In this document: piece after piece, positions 32,020 to 44,042 of the stretch
Position numbering within the stretch: the stretch's first letter is position 1
Layout: every line of letters starts with the position of its first letter
Source: Kosakonia oryzae
Lineage (GTDB): Bacteria > Pseudomonadota > Gammaproteobacteria > Enterobacterales > Enterobacteriaceae
Assembly (NCBI RefSeq): GCF_001658025.2
Contig: NZ_CP014007.2
Span: forward strand, 3,286,001-3,350,000
DNA length: 64,000 nucleotides
Direction of reading: 5' to 3'
The notes under the pieces: model-generated
Seen by the model: the letters and a program-made list of their open reading frames with translations, nothing else
The model's database searches: none
What the model was told of the DNA's origin: nothing
Translations under genes and position numbers: made by a program

Positions 32020-32070
32020 GACGCTGGCGAAACCAGCGTCTATAGATTTTTGCAGATACTTTTTCTGCAA
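32020..32070 (+). other. Two hairpins before msyB
   Basis: GACGCTGG-CGAAA-CCAGCGTC at 32020-32040, followed by TATAGATTTTT, and TTGCAGA-N7-TCTGCAA at 32050-32070. The first could end mdtG transcription or both may be in the msyB leader; the second ends 16 bp before the msyB start. Confidence 0.5.
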
Positions 32071-32086
32071 CTTGAGGAGCTTTTCC

Positions 32087-32476
32087 ATGGCTGAATCCGA
32101 ACTGGAGTATTACTCAACACTGTCTGAAGCAATTGATGCCGCACGTGAAATTTTTATCGCCAATAATCCAGATATTGATGAAGACGAGATCAGCGTGCAG
32201 CAATTTAATGTGCAAAAGTATGTTCTTCAGGATGGCGATATCGCCTGGCAGGCTGAGTTCTTTGCCGATGAGGATGAGCCTGGAGAGTGTCTGCCGATGC
32301 TCAGTGGCGAAGCCGCGCAAAGCGTCTTTGACGGTGATTTCGACGAGATCGAAATAAGCCAGGAGTGGCAGGAAGAGAACACGCTGCATGAATGGGACGA
32401 GGGAGAATTCCAACTTGAACCACCGCTCGATACCGAAGAGGGTCAGACTGCGGCAGACGAATGGGACGAGCGCTGA
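32087..32476 (+). CDS. msyB: Acidic protein MsyB
   Basis: Very acidic cytoplasmic protein, 129 residues, whose E. coli counterpart suppresses secY and secA defects in multicopy. The ATG at 32087 has GAGGAG 8 bp upstream; the longer frame from 32018 overlaps leader hairpins. The segments SEAIDAAREIFIANNPDIDE, QKYVLQDGDIAWQAEFFADE and EWQEENTLHEWDEGEFQLEP are highly conserved. It is convergent with yceK with no spacer: the two stop codons abut. Confidence 0.93.
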   Translation: MAESELEYYSTLSEAIDAAREIFIANNPDIDEDEISVQQFNVQKYVLQDGDIAWQAEFFADEDEPGECLPMLSGEAAQSVFDGDFDEIEISQEWQEENTLHEWDEGEFQLEPPLDTEEGQTAADEWDER

Positions 32477-32704
32477 TCACTCATAGGGGCCGTGGTGTGC
32501 ATCCAGTGGCAACAGTAACGTGTCGAACACCAGTGAAAAAGGCAGATCGAGCACGGTAATATAGCGCCACGCCGAATCACGAACATCCCATTGCACGCCG
32601 GGATAGTACTGATTTCCGTGGCCCTGCCCCGGGATAGTCCGACTGATAATGCTGCCGCAGCCGCTTAATAAACAGGCCATTACGACAACCACAATAACTC
32701 TCAC
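32477..32704 (-). CDS. yceK: Lipoprotein YceK (probable GTG start)
   Basis: Predicted lipoprotein of unknown function (DUF1375). With a GTG at 32704 the protein is 75 residues, the E. coli length, and AGGTC stands a few bases before it; the in-frame ATG at 32716 lacks a ribosome site. Signal peptide with lipobox CLLSGC, then the conserved GSIISRTIPGQGHGNQYYPG and RDSAWRYITVLDLPFSLVFD. Its C-terminus abuts msyB. Confidence 0.9.
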   Translation of the reverse strand: MRVIVVVVMACLLSGCGSIISRTIPGQGHGNQYYPGVQWDVRDSAWRYITVLDLPFSLVFDTLLLPLDAHHGPYE

Positions 32705-32733
32705 ACCTGACCTCATCTTGCTGTTTGCAGAGT

Positions 32734-32764
32734 AAAAAAATACCGGCGCAGTGGCCGGTATTTT
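32734..32764 (-). terminator. opgGH terminator
   Basis: On the minus strand ATACCGG-N8-CCGGTAT followed by TTTTTTT, 14 bp after the opgH stop. Confidence 0.88.
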
Positions 32765-32777
32765 CCTTAATGTCGGC

Positions 32778-36912
<4,135 letters not shown>

Positions 36913-37106
36913 TCAGCCAATCCGACAACTGAATCCCTGTATTGTTCTGCCTGCTGGCTCATTGAATAAGCAAAGAAACTCACCCTTTATCGTTTTGCAG
37001 GCTTATCCTGGAGACAGGTTATCGGACATAGTGTAGGGTTAGTTTCGAATGTAACCATTATTTGTCTTATGGATAAGGCGAAAAGTCTTAGAATGCCCGG
37101 AGTTAT

Positions 37107-38255
37107 ATGGCCAGAGTACCCACACAACGAGAATATTTCCTTGATTCCATCCGCGCGTGGTTAATGCTGCTTGGGATCCCGTTCCACATCTCGCTGATTT
37201 ATTCCAGCCATATGTGGCACGTTAACAGCACCTATCCTTCCTGGTGGCTGACCCTGTTTAATGACGCTATTCATGCGTTTCGCATGCAGGTGTTTTTTGT
37301 CATATCCGGTTATTTTTCATACATGCTATATCTGCGTTATCCGCTAAAACGCTGGTGGATGGTGCGCGTTGAACGCGTCGGTATACCAATGCTCACCGCA
37401 ATTCCGCTGCTCACGTTGCCGCAATTTATTATGTTGCAATATGTGAATAACAATACCGCGGAATGGCGCACCTTATCGGCATATGACAAATTCAATACGC
37501 TGTCGTGGGAGCTGATATCTCATTTATGGTTCCTGTTAGTACTTGTCATATTAACAACGGTTGGCATGTGGTTGTTTAAAAAAATAAAAAACAATGCCGA
37601 TCGCCTACTTGGTTCTATTTCACTCGGTACACTTTCCCTCTGGTTCCTGCTGCTGGGCATTGCCTGGGCCGCATTTCGGCGCATTATTTTTCTGTTGTAT
37701 CCCGATATATTGCGCGATGCGCTGTTTAATTTCGCCGTCATGCAGACGCTGTTTTACATTCCTTTCTTTATCCTTGGCGCGCTGACGTTCATCAATCCAC
37801 GGCTAAAATCACTTTTTACCACGCCGTCACCGTGGTGCATGGTTGGTTCAGTGCTGGCGTTTATTGCTTATCTGCTTAACCAACGCTATGGCAGCGGCGA
37901 TGCGTGGATGTATGAAACCGAAGCAGTAATTACTATGCTGCTGGGGCTGTGGATGGTAAATGTGGTGTTCTCGCTGGGGCACCGGTTGCTTAATTTTCAG
38001 TCGGCTCGGGTGAGTTATTTTGTTAATGCTTCACTGTTTATTTATCTGGTACACCATCCGCTAACGCTGCTTTTTGGCGCATGGATCACGCCACATATTC
38101 AGTCCAACGCGTTAGGTTTTGTTACCGGACTGGTATTCGTTATTGGGATTGCGGTTTTGCTGTATGAAATTCATTTGCGCATTCCGCTGCTGCGTTTTCT
38201 CTTCTCCGGTAAACCGCAGGAGAAAGAGGTGAAAACCCACGCTACCGCCCGTTGA
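37107..38255 (+). CDS. mdoC: Glucans biosynthesis protein OpgC (succinyltransferase)
   Basis: Inner-membrane acyltransferase-3 family protein that transfers succinyl groups to periplasmic glucans. 382 residues with about 10 hydrophobic segments. The start region [20 protein letters not shown] carries the family R/H motif. It is divergent from opgG across a 254-bp region that should hold both promoters; I see no specific operator there. Confidence 0.95.
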   Translation: MARVPTQREYFLDSIRAWLMLLGIPFHISLIYSSHMWHVNSTYPSWWLTLFNDAIHAFRMQVFFVISGYFSYMLYLRYPLKRWWMVRVERVGIPMLTAIPLLTLPQFIMLQYVNNNTAEWRTLSAYDKFNTLSWELISHLWFLLVLVILTTVGMWLFKKIKNNADRLLGSISLGTLSLWFLLLGIAWAAFRRIIFLLYPDILRDALFNFAVMQTLFYIPFFILGALTFINPRLKSLFTTPSPWCMVGSVLAFIAYLLNQRYGSGDAWMYETEAVITMLLGLWMVNVVFSLGHRLLNFQSARVSYFVNASLFIYLVHHPLTLLFGAWITPHIQSNALGFVTGLVFVIGIAVLLYEIHLRIPLLRFLFSGKPQEKEVKTHATAR

Positions 38256-38258
38256 TTT

Positions 38259-38292
38259 CGCAGGCTGCTCCTGGTGAGTAGCCTGCGTTTCC
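38259..38292 (+). terminator. opgC terminator
   Basis: CGCAGGCT-N13-AGCCTGCG with further pairing inside (GCTC/GAGT) and a short T-run, between convergent opgC and ymdB. Confidence 0.6.
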
Positions 38293-38293
38293 C

Positions 38294-38836
38294 CTATTTC
38301 TCCGGTTCTTCGCCCTGCTGTGTTAATAATCGTTGGTAAAGATGCGCCGTTTCGCTATCAAAGCAGACAAACAAGACCTGCTGTAGCTGAGGGCGCCGGA
38401 TCAGATGCGCAGAAACCGTGTTGACCGCGATCTCTGCCGCCGCCGCTTTCGGATAACCATACACACCCGTGCTTATCGCCGGGAACGCTATCGTGGTATA
38501 GCCGTTCGCTTCAGCCAGCAGCAAACTGTTACGGTACGCATCCTCAAGCAGACGAGCTTCGTGTTCACCGCCGCCACGCCACACTGGGCCAACCGTGTGG
38601 ATCACCGCTTTGGCGCGCAAATTTCCCGCCGTGGTGATCACCGCATGCCCCGGAGGGCACTCCCCCTGCTGCTGACGCACCTGCTGACACGCCTTCAACA
38701 ATTCCGGTCCTGCCGCACGATGAATAGCGCCATCAACACCGCCGCCGCCAAGTAGCGACGAGTTTGCGGCATTCACAATGACATCAACCTCGAGAGTAGT
38801 GATATCTCCCTGAAGTACCTGCATACGTGGCTGCAT
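38294..38836 (-). CDS. ymdB: Macrodomain protein YmdB (O-acetyl-ADP-ribose deacetylase)
   Basis: Macrodomain enzyme that hydrolyses O-acetyl-ADP-ribose and, in E. coli, inhibits RNase III. 180 residues from the ATG at 38836 (GGGGGC six bases upstream). Ligand-binding motifs are clear: [20 protein letters not shown] near residues 18-37 and [20 protein letters not shown] near 120-139. In E. coli the next gene is clsC (cardiolipin synthase C); here it is missing and opgC follows directly. Confidence 0.95.
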   Translation of the reverse strand: MQPRMQVLQGDITTLEVDVIVNAANSSLLGGGGVDGAIHRAAGPELLKACQQVRQQQGECPPGHAVITTAGNLRAKAVIHTVGPVWRGGGEHEARLLEDAYRNSLLLAEANGYTTIAFPAISTGVYGYPKAAAAEIAVNTVSAHLIRRPQLQQVLFVCFDSETAHLYQRLLTQQGEEPEK

Positions 38837-38911
38837 TTTTGCCCCCTTTCCGGTCAATCAACCGCCTTTTCGATAAGTGTATCCTGGACCGGGGGCGACT
38901 TGCAGGCACAA

Positions 38912-39211
38912 TCAGTGATAACTGATAACAACAATGGCCTTTGAATGCTCTGGATCGAGATAGTGCATCTCGACTTTTGCCAGCGATGCAAAAGACTGCC
39001 CGGCAATATCACGAAGCGAAAATTGCCGCGTTTCGACCTTTTGCCCCTGCGGGCAAGAGAGTTCCAGTTGCTGCAAATGGGAACGATAATCGCAGCCGCC
39101 TTCGACAATTGTGCCCTGGAAGTGAATGATCCCGCCCGGCGTAGCAGCGCCGGCAGAAGAGATTGATAAAAGGAGAATCAGAGGAAACAGGAATGTCATA
39201 AAAAGCCGCAT
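38912..39211 (-). CDS. Small secreted protein, YmdA-like
   Basis: A 99-residue protein with an N-terminal signal peptide (MRLFMTFLFPLILLLSISSA, cleavage likely after GAA) and a beta-rich mature part containing two cysteines (EGGCDY and ELSCPQG) about 18 residues apart, which could form a disulfide. The layout (GGIIHFQGTIVEGGC at the mature start) resembles small type 1 fimbrial-like subunits. In E. coli ymdA lies beside ymdB at this place, which supports the assignment, but I am not certain of sequence identity. ATG at 39211 with GAGG upstream is preferred over a GTG at 39217. Confidence 0.65.
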   Translation of the reverse strand: MRLFMTFLFPLILLLSISSAGAATPGGIIHFQGTIVEGGCDYRSHLQQLELSCPQGQKVETRQFSLRDIAGQSFASLAKVEMHYLDPEHSKAIVVISYH

Positions 39212-39369
39212 AAACACCTCACAGGTTGCTCATCCTTGATGGTGGGAGTCAGATATTCCACCTATCTGACTCATCGGCATTTTTAATTAATCTCTTTAAT
39301 ACTTTAGCGCACAAAGCGTACTGTTGACGGCTAGTCGGCTGTTTTAATAAGATTTTTCATTGATGCGAT

Positions 39370-39852
39370 TTATACTTCTTCTCGCTCGTTTAGCAAAGGC
39401 TGCGCGCGGCGAGCAGCGATCCACAAACCGCTATTTTTCATGGCGTAACCGAATAGCAGCCCGACGGCCAGCGAAGGCACAATCATCCGCCACTCACTCT
39501 GCCCGGCAAACGTCGCGCAGGCCCCAATAAAAGTGCCCGGTACAAAAGAGAGCAGCAAGCTTTTGGCCTGCAAACACATCAGGAATGCCACCACGCCGGT
39601 CATCATATAACCGACGATCGCCAAATGCGGTGCCAGCGCTGCGCCGTGAATAATCACTTGAGCCCAGACAACGCCACTCATGACGGTACAGGTGGAGATC
39701 AGCAGCCCTTTTAACCCGCCCTGCGGGCAGGCGAAATAGGCTGTACATCCGAGAAAACCCGCCCAGCTAATCAAGCCGAGGGAAACGGCAACCCAGCCCC
39801 AAAGGCCAGAGAGAATACCCGTCGTCAGTGCAATAGAAAGGAGAATGTTCAT
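39370..39852 (-). CDS. ycdZ: DUF1097 inner-membrane protein YcdZ
   Basis: Inner-membrane protein of unknown function, 160 residues (E. coli 163). Begins MNILLSIALTTGILSGLWGW; about five hydrophobic segments, with CTAYFACPQGGLKGLLIST and SFVPGTFIGACATFAGQSEW strongly conserved. The 158 bp after it hold a 9-bp inverted repeat (AGTCAGATA/TATCTGACT at 39246-39270). In E. coli the curli operons lie between ycdZ and ymdA; they are not here. Confidence 0.92.
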   Translation of the reverse strand: MNILLSIALTTGILSGLWGWVAVSLGLISWAGFLGCTAYFACPQGGLKGLLISTCTVMSGVVWAQVIIHGAALAPHLAIVGYMMTGVVAFLMCLQAKSLLLSFVPGTFIGACATFAGQSEWRMIVPSLAVGLLFGYAMKNSGLWIAARRAQPLLNEREEV

Positions 39853-39953
39853 GGCGCGCATCATAGCAGATGCGCACCGGTGTTATGTGACCACAAGCAC
39901 ACTAATTGAAACGATGAATTACACGTTACACACAATTAGTGATGTGAATCACA

Positions 39954-40508
39954 TTATTCAGCGGATTCTTCCTGCAATTCATCCCACATTGCTGCAATGG
40001 CATCGCGTGCAAGCGGCGCCATTGTGCGCCAGAACGGCGTGGTGGCGTGGGCTTCCACCTTACCGAAGAACGTGCCGCACCACGGCAGAAGGTACTCAGC
40101 GAACAGGGTTTCCAGCGCTTCGCTTTCATCCTCAGCCGACTGATCTTCCAGCCAGGAGGCCGCCAGCAGCAAGGTACCAATATGATCGGCTGGCGCATCG
40201 GTTAACGGCATGCCACGGCTCGACAAAAATGAACGCACTTCGGCTTCCGTAGCACCATCCACCCAGGCGCTGCGAAACGGTGACACCCGGCACTCTTCGC
40301 CGACAAACAGCGCGTTGTAATCGGCAGCCAGCGCCTGCGCATCGCAGTTTTTTTGCAGGCGCTCCAGCAGATCATCCTGCTCCAGAGGCCAGCTTTCCGC
40401 CAGTTTCCCCTCGCGGATCATGGTGTACAGCGGCACCAGCAGCGGATCCTGCGGCTGACGATAAAACAGCGAGCCAAGCACGCGGCAGAGGATAGAAAAT
40501 TCGTTCAT
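39954..40508 (-). CDS. ycdY: TorD-family chaperone YcdY
   Basis: Cytoplasmic chaperone of the TorD/DmsD family, 184 residues as in E. coli, all helical. In E. coli it enhances the activity of the neighbouring zinc phosphatase YcdX and affects swarming. Conserved parts: NEFSILCRVLGSLFYRQPQD and PADHIGTLLLAASWLEDQSA. It lies 19 bp after ycdX. Confidence 0.94.
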   Translation of the reverse strand: MNEFSILCRVLGSLFYRQPQDPLLVPLYTMIREGKLAESWPLEQDDLLERLQKNCDAQALAADYNALFVGEECRVSPFRSAWVDGATEAEVRSFLSSRGMPLTDAPADHIGTLLLAASWLEDQSAEDESEALETLFAEYLLPWCGTFFGKVEAHATTPFWRTMAPLARDAIAAMWDELQEESAE

Positions 40509-40527
40509 TCAGTTGTTCCAGTCAGTA

Positions 40528-41265
40528 TTAAAGTTCAGCAAATTCAGCAATCGGTGCCATGCCGCGTGACTCAAGGAAATTCAGCAGGCGACGTGGTGAG
40601 ACATTCAGAATACGATCTTCCGGGAAACCGACATCATCGAGTACCTTACGGCATTCAGTGAAATCACCCAGCGTAAACGCGGTGTGGGAATCCGATCCCA
40701 GCGCAACCCAGCCACCGGCATCACGCACCGCGGCAGCAATCGCGCGGCAGTTAGCTTCACTGCCTTTGCGTGAGTGCATAAAGGAAGAGTTGTTAATCTC
40801 CAGCGCCACCTGATATTTCGCGGCAGCTTCGGCGATTGCAGGAATATCAACCTCAAATTTCGGGTTGCCGGGATGGCTGATAATATGCACGTTGCCGTTG
40901 GCCATTGTGGCAATCATCGCCTGGGTATGCGCGGCTTTATCCTGCGGCGGAAAGACCGGTTCATGGAAACCGGCAATGATCAGATCGAGTGCTTCCAGCA
41001 TCGGGCCGGTGCAGTCGATCTCACCATCGGTGTTTTTAATGTTGGCCTCAATACCGCGCAAAATCCCCACGCCATTCACCAGACGCGGCCAGATGCGCAT
41101 ATTGACGAAGTGCCAGTAATGCGGCGCATCCGCCATATCCGGGCCGTGGTCAGTAATGGCAAACAGCTTGATGCCTTTGCTTTTTGCTTCGGCAATATAA
41201 TCATGAAGGGTGCTATAAGCATGGGTGCTGGCGACGGTATGCATATGCAGGTCAACGGGGTACAT
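40528..41265 (-). CDS. ycdX: PHP-domain zinc phosphatase YcdX
   Basis: Trinuclear-zinc phosphatase with a PHP (TIM-barrel) fold. 245 residues as in E. coli. Metal ligands visible: [10 protein letters not shown] near residues 4-13, [16 protein letters not shown], the IIAGFHEP histidine, HIISHPGNP and the late GSDSHTAF. Swarming-related through YcdY in E. coli. Probably cotranscribed with ycdY. Confidence 0.95.
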   Translation of the reverse strand: MYPVDLHMHTVASTHAYSTLHDYIAEAKSKGIKLFAITDHGPDMADAPHYWHFVNMRIWPRLVNGVGILRGIEANIKNTDGEIDCTGPMLEALDLIIAGFHEPVFPPQDKAAHTQAMIATMANGNVHIISHPGNPKFEVDIPAIAEAAAKYQVALEINNSSFMHSRKGSEANCRAIAAAVRDAGGWVALGSDSHTAFTLGDFTECRKVLDDVGFPEDRILNVSPRRLLNFLESRGMAPIAEFAEL

Positions 41266-41323
41266 GGCTCACTCCTGTCGTTATTTTTTGCAAGGATAGC
41301 AGTTATCGGTGGCGATTTTAATG

Positions 41324-41349
41324 ACAAAACCCGGACAGGCCGGGCTTTC
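41324..41349 (-). terminator. ghrA terminator
   Basis: On the minus strand CCCGG-CCTGT-CCGGG followed by TTTT, just after the ghrA stop. Confidence 0.7.
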
Positions 41350-41350
41350 A

Positions 41351-42289
41351 TTAATAACCCCGAACTCTGTCAACGCGCCCGCTGACGGTTTCTCCGCGCT
41401 CCAGTTTGCCGATAGTGTGGCTGATAAACTCAATGGCTTCGGTCGGTCTCGTGAACGCCGCAATGTGCGGAGTCATTGCCACACGCGGATGTGCCCACAG
41501 TGGATTATCGGCAGGGAGCGGCTCGCGGCTGAACACATCAAGCATCGCGCCCTTCACCTTTCCGCTCTCCAGCGCCGCCAGCAGATCGGCTTCAACAACA
41601 TGGACGCCGCGCGCCAGGTTCATCACATAACAGTGTTCGGCGAGTTGGTTAAGCAGCGACTGATTAATAAGACCAACCGTTTCCGGCGTATTCGGCAGCA
41701 AGTTGATCAGCACGCGCGTGCCCTGTAAAAAATCGCCCAGTTCTTCAGGGCCAGCAAAGCTTTGTACACCGGGCAGCGACTTGCGGCTGCGGCTCCAGCA
41801 ACGAACCGGAAATCCCCACGGCAGCAGGCTTTCCGCGACTTTTGAACCCAGCACGCCCGCGCCAAGAATACCAACAGTGAAATCGCCGTGCGCATACTCT
41901 TCTAACTGCTGCCACCTGGACTGCTGCTTTAACGCCTGGTAATCATCAAAACGCCGGAACCAGTGCAGCACCTGGCTTACCGCATATTCTTGCATTTGCG
42001 ATCCCATCCCGGTGTCTTCCAGGCGGAATAGCGGAATATCATCGGCCAGCATCCCCGGATTGGCGCTGAGCTGGCCGAGAATCGCATCCACCCCGGCACC
42101 AAGCGCAAACACCCCTTTCAGTTTACGCCCTTTAAGCATTTCGACAGGGGGATGCCACACCAGGGCATAATCCGCCGGGGCATTATCGCCTGCCGTCCAT
42201 GCACGAACATTCACCTGCGGCATCGCCTTACGCAGTGCGTTAATCCAGTAGTCGCTATTAAAGGAAGGGTGATAAAAAATAATGTCCAT
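41351..42289 (-). CDS. ghrA: Glyoxylate/hydroxypyruvate reductase A
   Basis: NADPH-preferring D-2-hydroxyacid dehydrogenase that reduces glyoxylate and hydroxypyruvate. 312 residues, the E. coli length. The nucleotide-binding loop is [20 protein letters not shown]. Catalytic residues fall in [10 protein letters not shown] (Arg), DVFSREPLP (Glu) and TPHIAAF (His). It is divergent from the first tRNA-Ser gene, matching the ghrA-serX arrangement of E. coli. Confidence 0.96.
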   Translation of the reverse strand: MDIIFYHPSFNSDYWINALRKAMPQVNVRAWTAGDNAPADYALVWHPPVEMLKGRKLKGVFALGAGVDAILGQLSANPGMLADDIPLFRLEDTGMGSQMQEYAVSQVLHWFRRFDDYQALKQQSRWQQLEEYAHGDFTVGILGAGVLGSKVAESLLPWGFPVRCWSRSRKSLPGVQSFAGPEELGDFLQGTRVLINLLPNTPETVGLINQSLLNQLAEHCYVMNLARGVHVVEADLLAALESGKVKGAMLDVFSREPLPADNPLWAHPRVAMTPHIAAFTRPTEAIEFISHTIGKLERGETVSGRVDRVRGY

Positions 42290-42488
42290 TCCAACTCCAG
42301 AACTCGTTGTGATGTATCCGGATAATTTCCGGTTCTATTGGCTATTTTTAAAAGGGTGATCAGCATAGCAAATTTCGCCTGTACACCACGGAGAAAGTGC
42401 CGTGACGAGAAAAAAAGCGATTTCAGAACGTTTAAGAAGCAGGTTGTTTGAAGTTTGTCTAAACACGCTAATTTATTGAAAAAGAGGA

Positions 42489-42517
42489 TTGACGCCGCAA
42501 TGGCTTTTCCCTACATT
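42489..42517 (+). promoter_or_regulatory. Promoter of first tRNA-Ser gene
   Basis: TTGACG at 42489-42494, 17-bp spacer, TACATT at 42512-42517, followed by the GC-rich AGCGCCC, as expected for stringently controlled stable RNA promoters. A hairpin GTCCCGA-TGACG-TCGGGAC (42525-42543) lies in the precursor leader. Confidence 0.82.
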
Positions 42518-42551
42518 AGCGCCCGTCCCGATGACGTCGGGACGACAATGT

Positions 42552-42639
42552 GGTGAGGTGTCCGAGTGGCTGAAGGAGCACGCCTGGAAAGTGTGTATAC
42601 GGCAACGTATCGGGGGTTCGAATCCCCCCCTCACCGCCA
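42552..42639 (+). tRNA. serX: tRNA-Ser (anticodon GGA), copy 1
   Basis: 88 nt with encoded CCA. Acceptor GGTGAGG pairs with CCTCACC, followed by GCCA. The D arm has GTGGCTGAAGGAG, the anticodon loop is CTGGAAA (GGA at 42586-42588, reading UCC and UCU), a long class II variable arm GTATACGGCAACGTATC is present, and the T loop is GGTTCGAATCC. The sequence is what I know of E. coli serW/serX. The name serX is taken from its place next to ghrA. Confidence 0.97.
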
Positions 42640-42823
42640 TTATTCGAAGAAGAGCTCGCAGGCAAATGCGGGCTTTTTTTTCGCATGTCGCACATGCGCA
42701 GGGGGGATGAGAATCCCCGACCGGGGTTCGACAACGGGCAACCGCCCGTTGGACAGACCACGAATAACATGAGTGGGCTGCCCGAAGGGCGAGCGAAGCG
42801 AGTCAATCCCCCCCTCACCGCCA
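42640..42823 (+). repeat. tRNA-Ser 3'-end repeat unit 1
   Basis: A 184-bp unit directly after tRNA copy 1. In order: a terminator-like hairpin GCTCGCA-GGCAAA-TGCGGGC with eight T (42654-42681), a second hairpin CGCATGT-CGC-ACATGCG, a G-run/C-run pair (GGGGGGATGAGAATCCCC), GGGGTTCGA like a T arm, the stem-loop CGGGC-AACC-GCCCG, and finally AATCCCCCCCTCACCGCCA, which is identical to the last 19 nt of the tRNA. It differs from units 2-4 at several bases, with changes that keep the stems. Confidence 0.92.
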
Positions 42824-42838
42824 TCATTTCAGACAAGA

Positions 42839-42869
42839 GCCTGTACGAAAGTACGGGCTTTTTTCTTTT
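42839..42869 (+). terminator. Terminator after repeat unit 1
   Basis: GCCTGTAC-GAAA-GTACGGGC, an 8-bp stem with a GAAA tetraloop (one G-T pair), followed by TTTTTTCTTTT. It takes the place of the usual unit terminator and begins 16 bp after the CCA copy. Confidence 0.9.
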
Positions 42870-42881
42870 ATATTCTCCATC

Positions 42882-42935
42882 GCAGGGGGGGATGAGAACC
42901 CCCGACCGGGGTTCGACAACGGGCAACCGCCCGTT
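42882..42935 (+). repeat. Partial repeat unit after the variant terminator
   Basis: About 54 bp matching the middle of the repeat: GCAGGGGGGGATGAG, then CCCCCGACCGGGGTTCGACA and ending CGCCCGTT. It lacks the distal half and the tRNA 3'-end copy. Confidence 0.85.
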
Positions 42936-43128
42936 CCCCGAATGAACATCAGAAATGGCGGCGATACCTTATGTAACCGTTGTTTTAGCCGTATCCTGCA
43001 CCAACTTAACCCCGGAATGCCAGCTGGCAGCTATGCTTCACCCGGACGACATTTCTGTTCAATTTTTTTGCTCAAAATCCGCCATTGCTCACACCTTAAG
43101 CGAACAGCCATCAATGCGGAAAATATGC
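42936..43128 (+). other. Unique spacer between the two tRNA-Ser gene groups
   Basis: About 190 bp without repeat sequence or a supportable gene; it lies between the partial repeat and the promoter of tRNA copy 2. Open frames here are artefacts that run into the repeats. Confidence 0.6.
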
Positions 43129-43157
43129 TTGACCGTTTCAGTGCAACTCCCTATAGT
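43129..43157 (+). promoter_or_regulatory. Promoter of second tRNA-Ser gene
   Basis: TTGACC at 43129-43134, 17-bp spacer, TATAGT at 43152-43157, then AGCGCCCC. The sequence differs from the copy 1 promoter apart from the core elements and the GC-rich discriminator, so copy 2 is independently transcribed. Confidence 0.85.
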
Positions 43158-43199
43158 AGCGCCCCGTTGCCCCCCAAGTGGCAGGCAGCGATACAATGT

Positions 43200-43287
43200 G
43201 GTGAGGTGTCCGAGTGGCTGAAGGAGCACGCCTGGAAAGTGTGTATACGGCAACGTATCGGGGGTTCGAATCCCCCCCTCACCGCCA
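43200..43287 (+). tRNA. tRNA-Ser (anticodon GGA), copy 2
   Basis: 88 nt, identical to copy 1 over its whole length including CCA. It also shares ACAATGT just upstream. E. coli has two identical tRNA-Ser(GGA) genes at separate loci (serW and serX); here both copies stand 560 bp apart. Confidence 0.97.
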
Positions 43288-43472
43288 TTATTCGAAGAAG
43301 AGCTCGCATGCAAATGCGGGCTTTTTTTTCGCATGTCGCACATGCGCAGGGGGGGATGAGAACCCCCGACCGGGGTTCGACAACGGGCAACTGCCCGTTG
43401 GACAGACCACGAATAACATGAGTGGGCTGCCCGAAGGGCGAGCGAAGCGAGTCAATCCCCCCCTCACCGCCA
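43288..43472 (+). repeat. tRNA-Ser 3'-end repeat unit 2
   Basis: 185 bp directly after tRNA copy 2, same order of elements as unit 1: terminator-like hairpin GCTCGCA-TGCAAA-TGCGGGC plus eight T, second hairpin CGCATGT-CGC-ACATGCG, G-run/C-run pair, GGGGTTCGA, CGGGCA-AC-TGCCCG, and the 19-nt tRNA 3' end AATCCCCCCCTCACCGCCA. Confidence 0.95.
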
Positions 43473-43657
43473 TTATTCGAAGAAGAGCTCGCATGCAAAT
43501 GCGGGCTTTTTTTTCGCATGTCGCACATGCGCAGGGGGGGATGAGAACCCCCGACCGGGGTTCGACAACGGGCAACTGCCCGTTGGACAGACCACGAATA
43601 ACATGAGTGGGCTGCCCGAAGGGCGAGCGAAGCGAGTCAATCCCCCCCTCACCGCCA
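43473..43657 (+). repeat. tRNA-Ser 3'-end repeat unit 3
   Basis: 185 bp; as far as I can read it is identical to unit 2, again ending in the 19-nt tRNA 3'-end copy. Confidence 0.95.
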
Positions 43658-43840
43658 TTATTCGAAGAAGAGCTCGCATGCAAATGCGGGCTTTTTTTCG
43701 CATGTCGCACATGCGCAGGGGGGATGAGAACCCCCGACCGGGGTTCGACAACGGGCAACTGCCCGTTGGACAGACCACGAATAACATGAGTGGGCTGCCC
43801 GAAGGGCGAGCGAAGCGAGTCAATCCCCCCCTCACCGCCA
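43658..43840 (+). repeat. tRNA-Ser 3'-end repeat unit 4
   Basis: 183 bp; same as units 2-3 except for one T fewer in the T-run and one G fewer in the G-run. Ends in the 19-nt tRNA 3'-end copy. Confidence 0.95.
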
Positions 43841-43896
43841 TTATTCGAAGAAGAGCTCGCAGGCAAATGCGGGCTTTTTTTCGCATGTCGCGCATG
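43841..43896 (+). repeat. Truncated repeat unit 5 (array end)
   Basis: About 56 bp: the terminator-like hairpin in the unit 1 version (GCTCGCA-GGCAAA-TGCGGGC) with seven T and the second hairpin with one base change (GCGCATGC), after which similarity stops. It is the final terminator of the array. Confidence 0.9.
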
Positions 43897-44042
43897 CATG
43901 TCCACAACCTGCACTCAACAATCGCAAAACCCATCCTCATATCACTTCAGAAGAAAACCCTCTGACCTTGCTCACGTTGTTTCTCCCTCGGCAATTACAG
44001 GTGCATTACTATGGCATTCCAGTAGCGAAAACGAGCGCCGTA

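Noticed and set aside
39846-40252. 135-codon plus-strand frame over ycdY
   Set aside because: Shadow of the conserved ycdY gene, no support.
42640-43896. CRISPR-like array
   Set aside because: Units are ~184 bp and almost identical over their full length, with no short repeat/unique spacer pattern and no cas genes.
42552-43896. tRNA 3'-end copies as att sites of an integrated phage or island
   Set aside because: The copies are evenly spaced inside homogeneous repeats, no integrase or phage gene is present, and flanking synteny is conserved. An ancient origin from integration cannot be excluded.
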